Shown here: piece after piece, positions 10,901-20,103 of the stretch
Layout: each line of letters starts with the position of its first letter
How positions within the stretch are numbered: position 1 is the first letter of the stretch
Source: Siphlonurus alternatus
Lineage: Eukaryota; Arthropoda; Insecta; Ephemeroptera; Siphlonuridae
Direction of reading: 5' to 3'
DNA length: 64,000 bases
Assembly: GCA_949825025.1 (NCBI GenBank)
Contig: OX463781.1
Location: 41,429,150 to 41,493,149, forward strand
Program-made: the position numbers and the translations under genes
The notes under the pieces: model-generated
Seen by the model: only the letters and a program-made list of their open reading frames with translations
What the model was told of the DNA's origin: nothing
The model's database searches: none

Positions 10901-13347
10901 CAAATTTATGTTAGTTATTTCAGATAAGAGAATTTAAAAATTAGCAAGTATGAGTACGTAAACTAACAGCTGATCAGATTATTGTTTTTCTACATTACTT
11001 TCAGCATAGGTAAAGGAAATAATTTAAATACATCATATCAGCAATAAAAACTAAGTGGCAAGATCTTCTCTGAATAAGAAATCAATTTAATTTTTATTAA
11101 AATGGCAATCCCCATGACAGACAAACCACCCAAAACTAAAGGTGACAATAGAAGTTTAATATTATTTATGTTAATATTGCTAAAACATAGCACATAGTTG
11201 GTTTTCAGACATGTGGACATAATTTGATAATGTTTACGTTTGAGCTACTGGATTGTGTGGACATTTTTCATTAAACCACAAGAAAAAAAAAAAAAAAAAA
11301 AAAAAAACTCCAGTACTGTACTGTGCATATGAAGGCTAAGCTAAACCTCCTATCAAACATGAGTGTCGCCAGCCAATGAAATAAGGTAAAATCACATAAA
11401 ATTAAGCAATGTTGCCAAATAGTGCAGCACTGCTATTGTTTGGCTCCAGGTGTGCCACCGAAATGGCAACGTCACCCTTTTCTGTTGACACGTGACATCG
11501 TTAGATGTGACCTTTAGCTTGGCCCCCAGTGTAGAGCACAGACTTCAGTAGTACTAACAACTAAACACGAAGTTGCAAGGTTCAACTTACACTCGGATCC
11601 CCAGGAGAAGTTTCCTGTGTCGAGCCTGAGGGCGCGGTATTTCCTGTTACCTCCTCGTGTACGCACAGTGTGGACACGCTTGGGACCAACCTGCAACAAA
11701 AAACATGGTCAGTGATAAAACTGCCCAGGAGGTCTAATACTAAACATCCGCAGTCAAAAAGTCAAATAGCTTGACCTAAGTTCGTTCGTTATTAATAAAA
11801 TTACTCCCGCAGAAAAGCACAATCTTCGTAACAGAGACTTTCAATATAAATTAATGTCTTCAAGTTTGTAATACTACGGTAATAATTTATTTTTTGATCA
11901 CTTCAGATAAACACATCGAATTATAAATAAAGATTTAAACAATGCAAATTTAGACTCTTTCCAGAATTAACTGTATGCATACATAACAAAGTTAACTTCA
12001 CATTGTGGAATCCCATATAACTTGGTTTCTCTTGGTTGGGTTGACAAAAAAAAAAAAATAAATACTAGTATGCATATGCATAGAACAACATAGTAAGGCA
12101 ATTACCGATTACAGAAGTAGGATACCTAAGGGGCTAAGGAGCTTTCACATATTCGAAAATCGCTACGGAAACACGCCGTATGCATAGCTACTCCGTAGCA
12201 AATGTGTTGATTTTGCTGCGGCGCACCGTAGCTGTACCACAGCACCTCGCGATCTTCTGCGGCACGTTCTACAGAACTCCGTAGCAAAATCAAGATGTTT
12301 GATTTTGCTGCGGCATTCACATGATTTTACGCCGCAGCTGCCACAGACGAACGAGAATATGTCAAAGGCTTACGGCATTGCTACGGAACTCCGTAGCGAT
12401 TTTCGAATATGTGAAAGCACCTTTACAGTATACTTGTGAATTGACATCAGTACGTTAGAGGTGAAATATTAACCCACACGGCTTGGTTCGGAAGGCTTCA
12501 TTGAAGCAAATAGGTCATCATTTGTCAATCCAAATAAGTACACAAATATTTTAAATGAAATAAATGTTTAAATGATAGTATGAAACATAATTATATGCAA
12601 ACAAGGTAAGATATCAGAGGGAATTCAAGGTTTTTAAAGCTTGTTATGTGGTGTCAAAATCTACTGTAAACAACTGCATTAAAAAATTGTATGAACATTT
12701 CCACATTTTGCAACTTGCACACACCTAAACATTCTAACATACAGATATAAATGGATTTAAAACTTATTTATGCATACCTTGGTGTTGGCGGCAGGGCGGC
12801 CTAACTCAAACTTCCTCTTCTTACGCAGTGGCTTCCTCTTGCCTCCTGTAGACCTTCTTTTATGCCAGTGGTCGCGGGAGATACCTGTAGTAGTAATTAA
12901 ATCATGTAATATCTGTGAGGAATTCTATCATAAGCCAAAGGATGGCCATAAGATTGACTTCAGTACGTTAGAGGTGAAATATTGACCCACACGGCTTGGT
13001 TCGGAATATGCTTCCTTGAAGCAAATAGCTCATCATTTGTCAATCTTTTTAATAAATAGTATTCTTTACGAATGAAAATAGGCATAGAGAAGAAAAATCA
13101 ATACAATTAATACCTACAATTCCAGTAAATCTAAAGTAAACACGTGGCTACAATGCACCGCCGGAATAGGGGCCAAACATGTCACGTTTTATAATAAAAT
13201 TTACTTGTGTTATATAAAATTTCAAACCGTAAATGCAAATTACGGATATTATAGTAAGTATTAGTTACTTGAAACTAAAGAATGGAGGGATATTTAAGCC
13301 GATGACGGCAGATATTTAGTTCAAAACATCAGCAACAACTCACCCAT
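7952..13347 (-). CDS. RPS8: 40S ribosomal protein S8 (eS8)
   Basis: Structural protein of the small ribosomal subunit. CDS is complement(join(7952..8061, 9691..9820, 10718..10893, 11591..11690, 12778..12884, 13344..13347)), 208 aa, the usual metazoan length. Every junction has GT-AG and the phases close exactly. Exon 1 supplies only ATGG before a GTGAGT donor. Recognisable blocks in order are [111 protein letters not shown] and the basic end KIKAKKGK. Introns host snoRNAs at 9034-9148, 12440-12529 and 12951-13046, and foldbacks at 8408-8724, 9433-9584 and 12139-12420. A pyrimidine tract upstream fits TOP control. The identification is essentially certain; exon edges were chosen by phase and homology. 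Confidence 0.97.
8408..8724. repeat. Foldback family E in RPS8 intron 5
   Basis: Palindrome with ends GAGTATTGACCT / AGGTCAATACTC and inner arms AGTTATGCTACCCTGATTTT and its complement. The central loop carries two TGACGTCA palindromes (8535-8542 and 8586-8593). Noncoding. Confidence 0.85.
9034..9148 (-). ncRNA. C/D box snoRNA, SNORD46-like, in RPS8 intron 5
   Basis: Guide RNA for 2'-O-methylation of 28S rRNA. On the minus strand a perfect 7-bp terminal stem AGAGCAC / GTGCTCT encloses box C (ATGATGA), an internal CTGA (D'), a C'-like GATGATA and box D (CTGA). The 12 nt upstream of box D (GTCATAGTTACT) are complementary to the conserved 28S segment AGTAACTATGAC. By the D+5 rule the methylated base is the second A of GTAA. 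From memory, human SNORD46 lies in an RPS8 intron and guides 28S A3739 in this segment, so target and host both fit. Seen: boxes, stem, antisense. Inferred: orthology. Confidence 0.88.
9433..9584. repeat. Foldback in RPS8 intron 5
   Basis: Inverted arms ATAATGAGCT...GTAAGTGCAA and its complement TTGCACTTAC...AGCTCATTAT. Noncoding. Confidence 0.7.
12139..12420. repeat. Foldback with CTACGGA/GCTGCGG sub-repeats in RPS8 intron 2
   Basis: Terminal inverted repeats GCTTTCACATATTCGAAAAT / ATTTTCGAATATGTGAAAGC flank a GC-rich core where CTCCGTAGCAAAATCAA, GCTGCGGC and CACCGTAGCTG-type units recur in both orientations. Ends 20 bp from the snoRNA at 12440. Confidence 0.8.
12440..12529 (-). ncRNA. C/D box snoRNA (18S guide), copy in RPS8 intron 2
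   Basis: Terminal stem ATTGACA / TGTCAAT, box C ATGATGA and box D CTGA. Upstream of box D lies ATTTCACCTCTAAC, complementary over 14 nt to the universally conserved 18S segment GTTAGAGGTGAAAT. The D+5 rule predicts methylation of the first U of GUUAGAGG. Between C and a CCGA D'-like box a small hairpin GCTTC...GAAGC can form. It is a paralogue of the RNA at 12951-13046; boxes and guide are identical and differences fall in the spacer. Confidence 0.9.
12951..13046 (-). ncRNA. C/D box snoRNA (18S guide), copy in RPS8 intron 1
   Basis: Perfect 8-bp terminal stem AGATTGAC / GTCAATCT, box C ATGATGA, D'-like CCGA and box D CTGA. It has the same 14-nt complement to 18S GTTAGAGGTGAAAT as the intron-2 copy. 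Its stem differs in sequence from the other copy yet remains fully paired, which supports a functional RNA. Processing is presumably from the spliced RPS8 intron. Confidence 0.9.
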
Positions 13348-13375
13348 TTTTGTAGCCGCGACCGCGCGATCGATT

Positions 13376-13382
13376 AAAAAGG
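13376..13382 (-). promoter_or_regulatory. Candidate TOP motif / transcription start of RPS8
   Basis: The minus strand reads CCTTTTT about 30 bases upstream of the ATG. A C followed by a pyrimidine run at the cap site is the terminal oligopyrimidine motif of ribosomal protein mRNAs. The start site itself is inferred. Confidence 0.5.
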
Positions 13383-13819
13383 ATTTCGATCGTGAAAAGT
13401 TGGTATCGATATAAAAACAAAAAAGCGCGAATTTCTTAAAAGTACAAAAACAAAGGACACTTCAAAATGAAAATCTATATTTTTACACCTTAATCTCAGA
13501 GAAGGCCCTGGGCAAGCCTATATAACAACCCCATTTTTATTTCATAATAATTACTTTTCCTTTTTAAAATGTGTTAAGTTTTTACGCGCCCAAAACTTGA
13601 AGAAGTGAGCTTATTAGTTAAATTCGAGCTGTATATAATAGTGGCTCACCAGAGACCAGATCGAGGGTCTCTAGCTGGTGGCTCACGGTAATTAGACAGA
13701 GTTGTTGACTCTTGCTCTCCTTCTCTCGCACCTAGACAACCTGATGAGGTCCACCGTTCAGTTTCATCGAGGGGAGGAAGCCAGGGTCCGTAACAGCTAG
13801 GCCCAAACAGCATTTTATC
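13383..13819. other. RPS8 upstream region with an unexplained GC-richer block
   Basis: Includes a partial hairpin CACCAGAGACC / GGTCTCTAGCTGGTG bracketed by direct GTGGCTCAC repeats (about 13650-13686), then GC-moderate sequence up to the LINE tail. No coding frame was recognised; part may be promoter. Confidence 0.35.
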
Positions 13820-16795
13820 ACAAATTGAAATTGAAATAATCTTTATTTAGCTTTCGCTATTCAGTACAAATATAGTTTATATATTGTTTTAATTAAACAA
13901 TATAAAACAGGTGGTTCATAAAATTTATGATAGTTCATAGAATTTTATGCCTACAGTACAATATTTTTTAGGATACAAAAAGACAAAAACCATCTTAATA
14001 ATTATACATTTTATAGTTAACCAATTAGAGCTATATAAAAAAATATATATTATTGACTTATTACATATAATTATAATCTTATACATTTATCTGCTATACA
14101 CAAATTTTTCTTTAACAAATTCTATACATAATCTTCTAAACATTTTTTTTGTAGGACATGTTTTTATATTAATAGGCAATTAATTCATTAAACAATTTTT
14201 TACCACAGTTATAAATTGATCCTTCCGATCTATGTTTGTTAACACATTTTCTAAAATAATTATTGCAGCCTCTTGTATATTATAATTATGCATTTCACTA
14301 TTCTGAATAAGCTCTTTTTTAAAATGAATTGGAAATTTATCATTATATAATATCATAAAAAAAATAGCAGCACCTTTAAGGCAAACCTTTGTTTAACACT
14401 TAACCATTGCAAAGTTTCTAGCATCAATTTTATATGGGTTCTTTTTTTACAACCCAATACAATTTACATGGCTCTGTTTTGCAGTCTCTGTAACATATTA
14501 ATATTTCTCTTACTTGTATTAAAAAACAATGATGCGCAATATTCAAAATGAGGAGCAATTATGGTTTTGTAAACCATTATTTTACACCAAGTACATAAAA
14601 ACCCTGAAATTCTGCATAAATAACCAATTTTTTTACCAATTTTCTTTGACATCAACTCAACATGATCATTAAAACTCAGTGTACATTGTGTACAATCAAT
14701 TAAAATACCAAGATATTTTACATTTTTTTCAAATTTAAGTACTTCTCCGTCTAAAATAATATTTACATTTGGATTATCAGCAAAAATATTATTTATCTTA
14801 CGATTTGAACTTGCAATTATCATACAAGTAGTTTTTTTTACATTTAGTTTTAATTTGTTCAGATGAAACCAATAACTTAGTTTTTCTAGATCCTTATTGA
14901 GATCCTCACATAATATTTTAAATTTTTTACCTGAGATTGAGATCAATCTGCAAACAAATTAATCAACGAGCTATCTACATGTAAATGCATATCATTTATA
15001 TATATAATAAACAGCAATGGACCTAACACTGAACCTTGTGGAACTCCGACATAACATGCCCGAAATTCAGAAGATTCATTACCAATAACAGTACATTGTT
15101 CTCTGCCTTCTAAATAGCTTTCGAACCATTGCAACACCATTCCATCAATCCCATAACACTTTTCAGTTTATTAATTAAAATATTTCGATCAATAGTTTCA
15201 AACGCACGCTTCAGATCGATCATTACAGAAATAATAACGTTGTCATTATCTAAATCATCACGCCAATTTGATAATAAAAACTGCAATGATGATTCAGTTG
15301 ATACATTTTTCATAAAACCTGATTGATAATTGTAAAATAAATTATTTGTTGTAAAAAAGTCATATAATTGATTTTTTACCACAAGTTCAAGTAATTTTTC
15401 ATATGCTGGTAGCATATTAATAGGTCTATTATCAGCAGGGTGAATTGAATTTTTTATTTTTGCAATCAATTTAATTAAAGATTTTTTCCAGCCCTTTGGA
15501 AATTTCTCCGTTTCAAGTGACACATTAACTATATTAAGAAGTTGTATACCAATAATATCAAAAGTTTTCTTAATAATATCAATACTGATTTCATCAAATG
15601 ATGCCGTATTACTATTAAGATTATTTACAATACTTTTTAACTCTTGAATATTCAGTAGTTTAAATTTGCTAAATTTACAATCGTAAGATACATGATTCGA
15701 AAATTTATATAAAATTTATCATTATTTACATTTGGAATTGAGGAAACAATTTCTTTAATACTGTCAATAAAAAAATTATTGAAATTCGTAGCAGTATTAT
15801 TACTCCCACTTTGAACATTATTAGTTGGAAAAACAACGATATCAAAATTTTGATTATTATTGCCCTTTTTATTTTCAGCATCTGTCAGTTCTTTAAGAGT
15901 AATCCACATTTCTTTACTATTATTTTTATTTTTATCAATCTTATTCTCAAAATAAATTGATTTCTCTTTCCTTAACACCTTTGAATCAACTTATTCCTTG
16001 CTAATTTATATCTGTCCCAACACATTTTATTTTTACTAATTTTATACGTTTTATAGGCTTCATTTTTTAAATATTTAGCTGCTCTTATTTTTTTTATTAT
16101 TATTTAACCAAGGCTTGTAGTTATAAAGTTTATTTTTATTAATTGGAGAACACAATTTAATTTCTTTAATAATATCAGCTGTGAAATCATCAGCTGCTTG
16201 ATCCAAATTAATTATCTCATCTCTCCATTTAATATTCAATAAATTACCTCTTAAATTTTCAATATTACATTTTTTTGTGTTGACTTTGTTACTAGTTATT
16301 GCCTGGTTCTTTATTTTAATTTTTTCAGTTTTAGGAAAAAACAAAAATTCAAAATTTACAGAAAAACACTCATGAATCTCATGATCACTTAATATATCAT
16401 TAGAATTAAAAATTACTTTCAGTTCGTTGGAATTAGAAATTGCCAAGTCAATTAATGTTTCGCTATGATCTGTTATTCTCGTAGGTGACGTAACTAATTG
16501 AAACAAACTAGAACTGTCTAGTAAAATTCTGAATTCTTTTCCTCTACTTACATGTAGGAGGTCAAAATTAAAATCACCCATTAATAAAAATATATTTTTT
16601 GATGTGAGCAGTTTATCAATCCACGATTCAAAAAAATCATAGAAAATTTCAACTGAGCTTGAGGGAGATCTATACAATACATATAAATCTAATTCCCTTC
16701 TATTCTTTATAATTGTTGCTCCTGCTATCCATACACATTTTTCCACAACATAATTAAACAGATTAAACAAGAACTATATACAGTATATATCCGTC
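13820..16795 (-). mobile_element. 5'-truncated, decayed LINE (APE-type non-LTR retrotransposon)
   Basis: Read on the minus strand: the C-terminal half of an apurinic-like endonuclease (YRSP, LMGDFNFDLL, LIDLAISN, LSDHEIHE), then reverse transcriptase (NRPINMLPAYEKLLE, YQSGFMKNVSTESS, VMIDLKRAFETID, GVPQGSVLGPLLFIIYINDM), thumb/C-terminal region (KYLGILID, APHFEYC), then a tail of TTTCAA repeats near 13823. Endonuclease N-terminus and any ORF1 are missing. It differs in family from the plus-strand LINE at 19 kb. Confidence 0.9.
14464..16770 (-). pseudogene. Broken ORF2 (endonuclease-reverse transcriptase)
   Basis: Coding pieces fall in several frames: 16770-16075 (endonuclease), 15978-15652, 15523-15110 (fingers/palm), 15140-14943 (PQGS motif) and 14946-14464 (thumb). 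The YADD box is destroyed: the frame reads INLFAD then stops, and the next frame resumes with ISISGKKF, so bases were lost at about 14943-14950. Non-functional as it stands. Confidence 0.9.
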
Positions 16796-17285
16796 GTTGA
16801 TTTTATCAAAAGTAAAATGAGGTTAATTAAAATTTCACTCGGGTCGCCGCGGGCTGCAGGGAAGTTATTTTGATTGATTGATTAATTGATTGGTTGGTAT
16901 TTTGGGGCAATTGACACATTTTGGTAATGTATGTCTCCGTGGAAGTTATTTTCCTTGCATCTAAAGTGTCCAGCACCCACCGAAGTGGTGACACAAGGAA
17001 GACAGCTTTTTGGGCCGCTATTAACTGCAAGAGACGTACGCGCTCGGACGAAAGCCTGCTTAAGGACGTACCTTACACCTTGCCCGACGGTTCTGGGTCC
17101 TCAAGAGTTGACCACGAGAGCGTGTGACGTCACGCCGGGACAAGCCAGACACTGACATTTATCTGACATCACAGGATCGACGGCGGCTCTCACTCCGTCG
17201 TTACCCACACCAGAACTGGCTAGGGATATCATGACCCGTTCACCCTTTTTATATGGTTCTGGTAAGTGGTGATACGGGTGATACC
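16796..17285. other. Unrecognised GC-moderate stretch
   Basis: Between the LINE and a foldback. Both strands have frames of about 65-90 codons, none with a recognisable domain. A TGACGTCA palindrome is at 17125-17132. It could be the remains of another repeat or retro-leader. Confidence 0.35.
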
Positions 17286-17445
17286 TATAAGGCCTGTTCG
17301 TAAACCCTGCTCGGTGTACACTTTTACACCGTTTTCTTACACCAGCGCAGAGGGTGGTGTAGGGAGTGCAGTGCAAATGACGTCACGATTTTTGTTCGTA
17401 AACTTGCTCAGAGTACACCGAGCAGGGTTTACGAACAGGCCTATA
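17286..17445. repeat. Foldback family A copy 3, altered centre
   Basis: Ends AAGGCCTGTTCGTAAACC / GGTTTACGAACAGGCCT as in the best copy. The inside has been replaced by sequence including TGACGTCA (17378-17385) and a second GTTCGTAAACTTGCTC block. The copy at 36569 has the same altered core inverted, so this is a real subfamily. Confidence 0.8.
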
Positions 17446-17968
17446 GTTTTTTTTTAAATTTATTGTAGTAAAAAATTATTGTTTCTTCCAAGTCTCTTTT
17501 AACCAGAATACAAAAAATAATAATGCCTTTTGCAATGTTGATTCTACCTCTACACAAAGTCTGTGATTACTGATTACGATAAGAGTGCATGGCACGCATC
17601 ATGCCTACTTGAAATATGAACCTTTACTGAACATTTTACTGTGATGTTTTATACATCATGTATATGTATTATATCCAAGTTGCCAAATTGCGCTTATTAA
17701 ATGTTTATATATTAACAAGACATTATAGTTTTCACGAGTCAGCAGCTATTATATATATTATATTTATGGTATGTATTGTCATGTATTCTGTTATGAGACT
17801 TGAAAATGTTAATTTATTTTCAGTTAATATTTTCTCCTGTTCCTGTGATATTGTTCTTAATAAAAATCCGTTGTTATCATAATAATTCAAAAATCATAAA
17901 ATATAATAATAAGAATAACCAATAAATGCTTTTAAAAATTATAAATATTATAAACAGTAAACACAAAC

Positions 17969-18051
<83 letters not shown>

Positions 18052-18964
18052 AGAATTACTTAAGAAAACTATATATCATGGTAAAAATACGCAATTATAG
18101 CTCGAATTCTTAATTATAGCACAATCAGTCCTATTAAGGACGTAACGATATATAATATATATATATATATATTATTTATTGATGTGTATATGTCATGACG
18201 CATTTGAGCGAAGACTCAATTATAATTATATAGATTATTTATTATTATAATAATTATTAATTAATGTTCTCTATATAATAATATGTATCAAATTAATTTA
18301 TTTATTTTAAAATTTAAATAAACTAAAATATAAAATACGTACAGTAATTTTTTGTATTTTTTTATGCAAAATATAAATATATTGTATACTGCAATAATTG
18401 TTATATTCAAAGATTTGAAATTCATTAAAATCCATTTCCAGACATATAAAACACGTTACACGTACAAACATTGATAAAAAGCTCTTCGAATATATAAAGT
18501 ACTATACGTCAACAAAAGTATGTTATTATATAAAAATTTATATAATTATACATAAAATACATTATTTCACAATGCAATAAATCAGCACTAAATTTATAAA
18601 AACAACAATCAGTTGGCAGCAGTTCCACTAATTAAAATATGCATGATAACTATGATAAGTTAAATTATCTATAAGTAGAATTTTCTTTTAACACGAATTC
18701 AAAACTTAAAAATTTAATTAATCGCAAAAGCGTGAGTACGTGAGGACAGTAAATTTGGTGGTAAAGTAAATTTATTACACCGTATGCAGTTTATACAAGA
18801 CCACGATTACAAGACCTTTGTATTATTAATATATAATATATAAGTTTGATATTGCCATGCATTGCATATTATATTCCAAGAATTATGAGTTATAGTGTTA
18901 TATTTAAGTTATTATTTGTTTCTTTTACTTAATACCATGTCCATTGATTCATTCCAAGTAAAAA
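17446..18964. other. AT-rich intergenic DNA with a (TA)n tract
   Basis: No gene recognised. A long (TA)n lies at about 17972-18043, with short TA runs near 18150. The rest is AT-rich without visible structure. Confidence 0.6.
17972..18043. repeat. (TA)n microsatellite
   Basis: About 70 bases of alternating TA. Confidence 0.97.
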
Positions 18965-19379
18965 TCACGTTGATCCCTCCCTGCATGGGGTAAGTTAATC
19001 TCGCTTTCCACCTTGCAGCATGTGCAGTGATGCACTTTTGTGTGATGTGGTTCGCCAGGCTTTAGGTCACATAACTTTCATCAATTGATAAAAAGTAGAG
19101 GTGTCCGTCCTGACTGCATGAGGTTTTTCACGGTTCCCTCAGTCTAATCTCAGCGAATGCTCAAGGACAGTTTACTGGTCAGTAATCATTGACCGAATCC
19201 TGGGACAGGCCGTGGTCACCATCCTTTCGCTCTCTCGTCCCTGCCCATTACCCCGCCTCGAGCTTCAAGCTCATTGGAATGTATCCCTGAGAAAAAAAAA
19301 TATTATTATTATTATATTACGTGTTATATATTATACATAATATTTTCAAATTGTTTACCATGTTTTGATATAGAAAACA

Positions 19380-20099
19380 ATGTATATTAATTACACAATT
19401 ACCACCCCGGGCGAGGAGTCAGGCCTCGCTTCGGTGAACGACGGTACCACCCCGGGCGAGGAGTCAGGCCTTGCTCCGGTGAACGACGGTACCACCCCGG
19501 GCGAGGAGTCAGGCCTCGCTTCGGTGAACGACGGTACCACCCCGGGCGAGGAGTCAGGCCTCGTTTCGGTGAACGACGGTACCACCCCGGGCGAGGAGTC
19601 AGGCCTCGCTCCGGCGAACGACGGTATTGCCCCGAGTGAGGAGTCAAGTCTTGTTTTGGTAAACAATAGTTTGCCTGAATCAGGACCACCCTTACCAGAT
19701 CCTGTATGTTCTCTTGAATTGAATCAAGATATTATAGATCTGAACTCATTACATCCAAGACTCAAAGCTTTTTTACTAACGATTTTAGATAATAAATTCC
19801 AATTTACAAATGATCTATTAAAAAATGATGAAACCGCTGCTAAGAAAAGTGCAATTAATTCAGAAAAATCAATTAATGAAATTTCATCTGTTGTCTCACC
19901 ATCCATTATTAGTAAAAATGATACTATTAATGATAATGTTTTGAGTTCAAATGTTGATAATTTTAATCTGGCATCTCAATTGAAATCCCCCATTAAAAAT
20001 TCTCAGGAAGATACACAATCTTCCCCTGTGAGATCACGGCTCCGTGCCAGTACACTAAACAGTATCTCCACCAAATTGCCCAACAAAAAAAAAACTTAA
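19380..20099 (+). CDS. LINE ORF1 protein (239 aa) with 15-residue tandem repeats
   Basis: First open frame of the retrotransposon. Residues about 8-82 are five near-identical copies and one degenerate copy of TTPGEESGLASVNDG, encoded by a GC-rich 45-bp minisatellite. The remaining about 150 residues are Ser/Asn/Lys-rich and end in a basic KLPNKKKT. No zinc knuckle or RRM is visible, so the nucleic-acid-binding role usual for ORF1 is an inference. The stop codon TAA overlaps ATG in TAATG, and a run of ten A residues precedes it. Codon use in the repeats (CGG, GGC, GCC) is unlike the AT-rich remainder. Confidence 0.7.
   Translation: MYINYTITTPGEESGLASVNDGTTPGEESGLAPVNDGTTPGEESGLASVNDGTTPGEESGLVSVNDGTTPGEESGLAPANDGIAPSEESSLVLVNNSLPESGPPLPDPVCSLELNQDIIDLNSLHPRLKAFLLTILDNKFQFTNDLLKNDETAAKKSAINSEKSINEISSVVSPSIISKNDTINDNVLSSNVDNFNLASQLKSPIKNSQEDTQSSPVRSRLRASTLNSISTKLPNKKKT
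19401..19670. repeat. 45-bp minisatellite within LINE ORF1
   Basis: Units start at 19401, 19446, 19491, 19536 and 19581, with a diverged sixth at 19626. Each starts ACCACCCCGGGCGAGGAG and has about 65% GC in an element that is otherwise AT-rich. Unit length is a multiple of three, so copy number can change without breaking the frame. Confidence 0.95.
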
Positions 20100-20103
20100 T
20101 GTT

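Noticed and set aside
11341..11500. Possible H/ACA snoRNA in RPS8 intron 3
   Set aside because: Some hairpins (CCAA...TTGG, GTGC/GCAC) form, but I cannot place a convincing hinge ANANNA and terminal ACA.
19391..19689. Minus-strand open frames across the 45-bp repeat
   Set aside because: By-products of the minisatellite; the plus-strand frame continues into ORF1.
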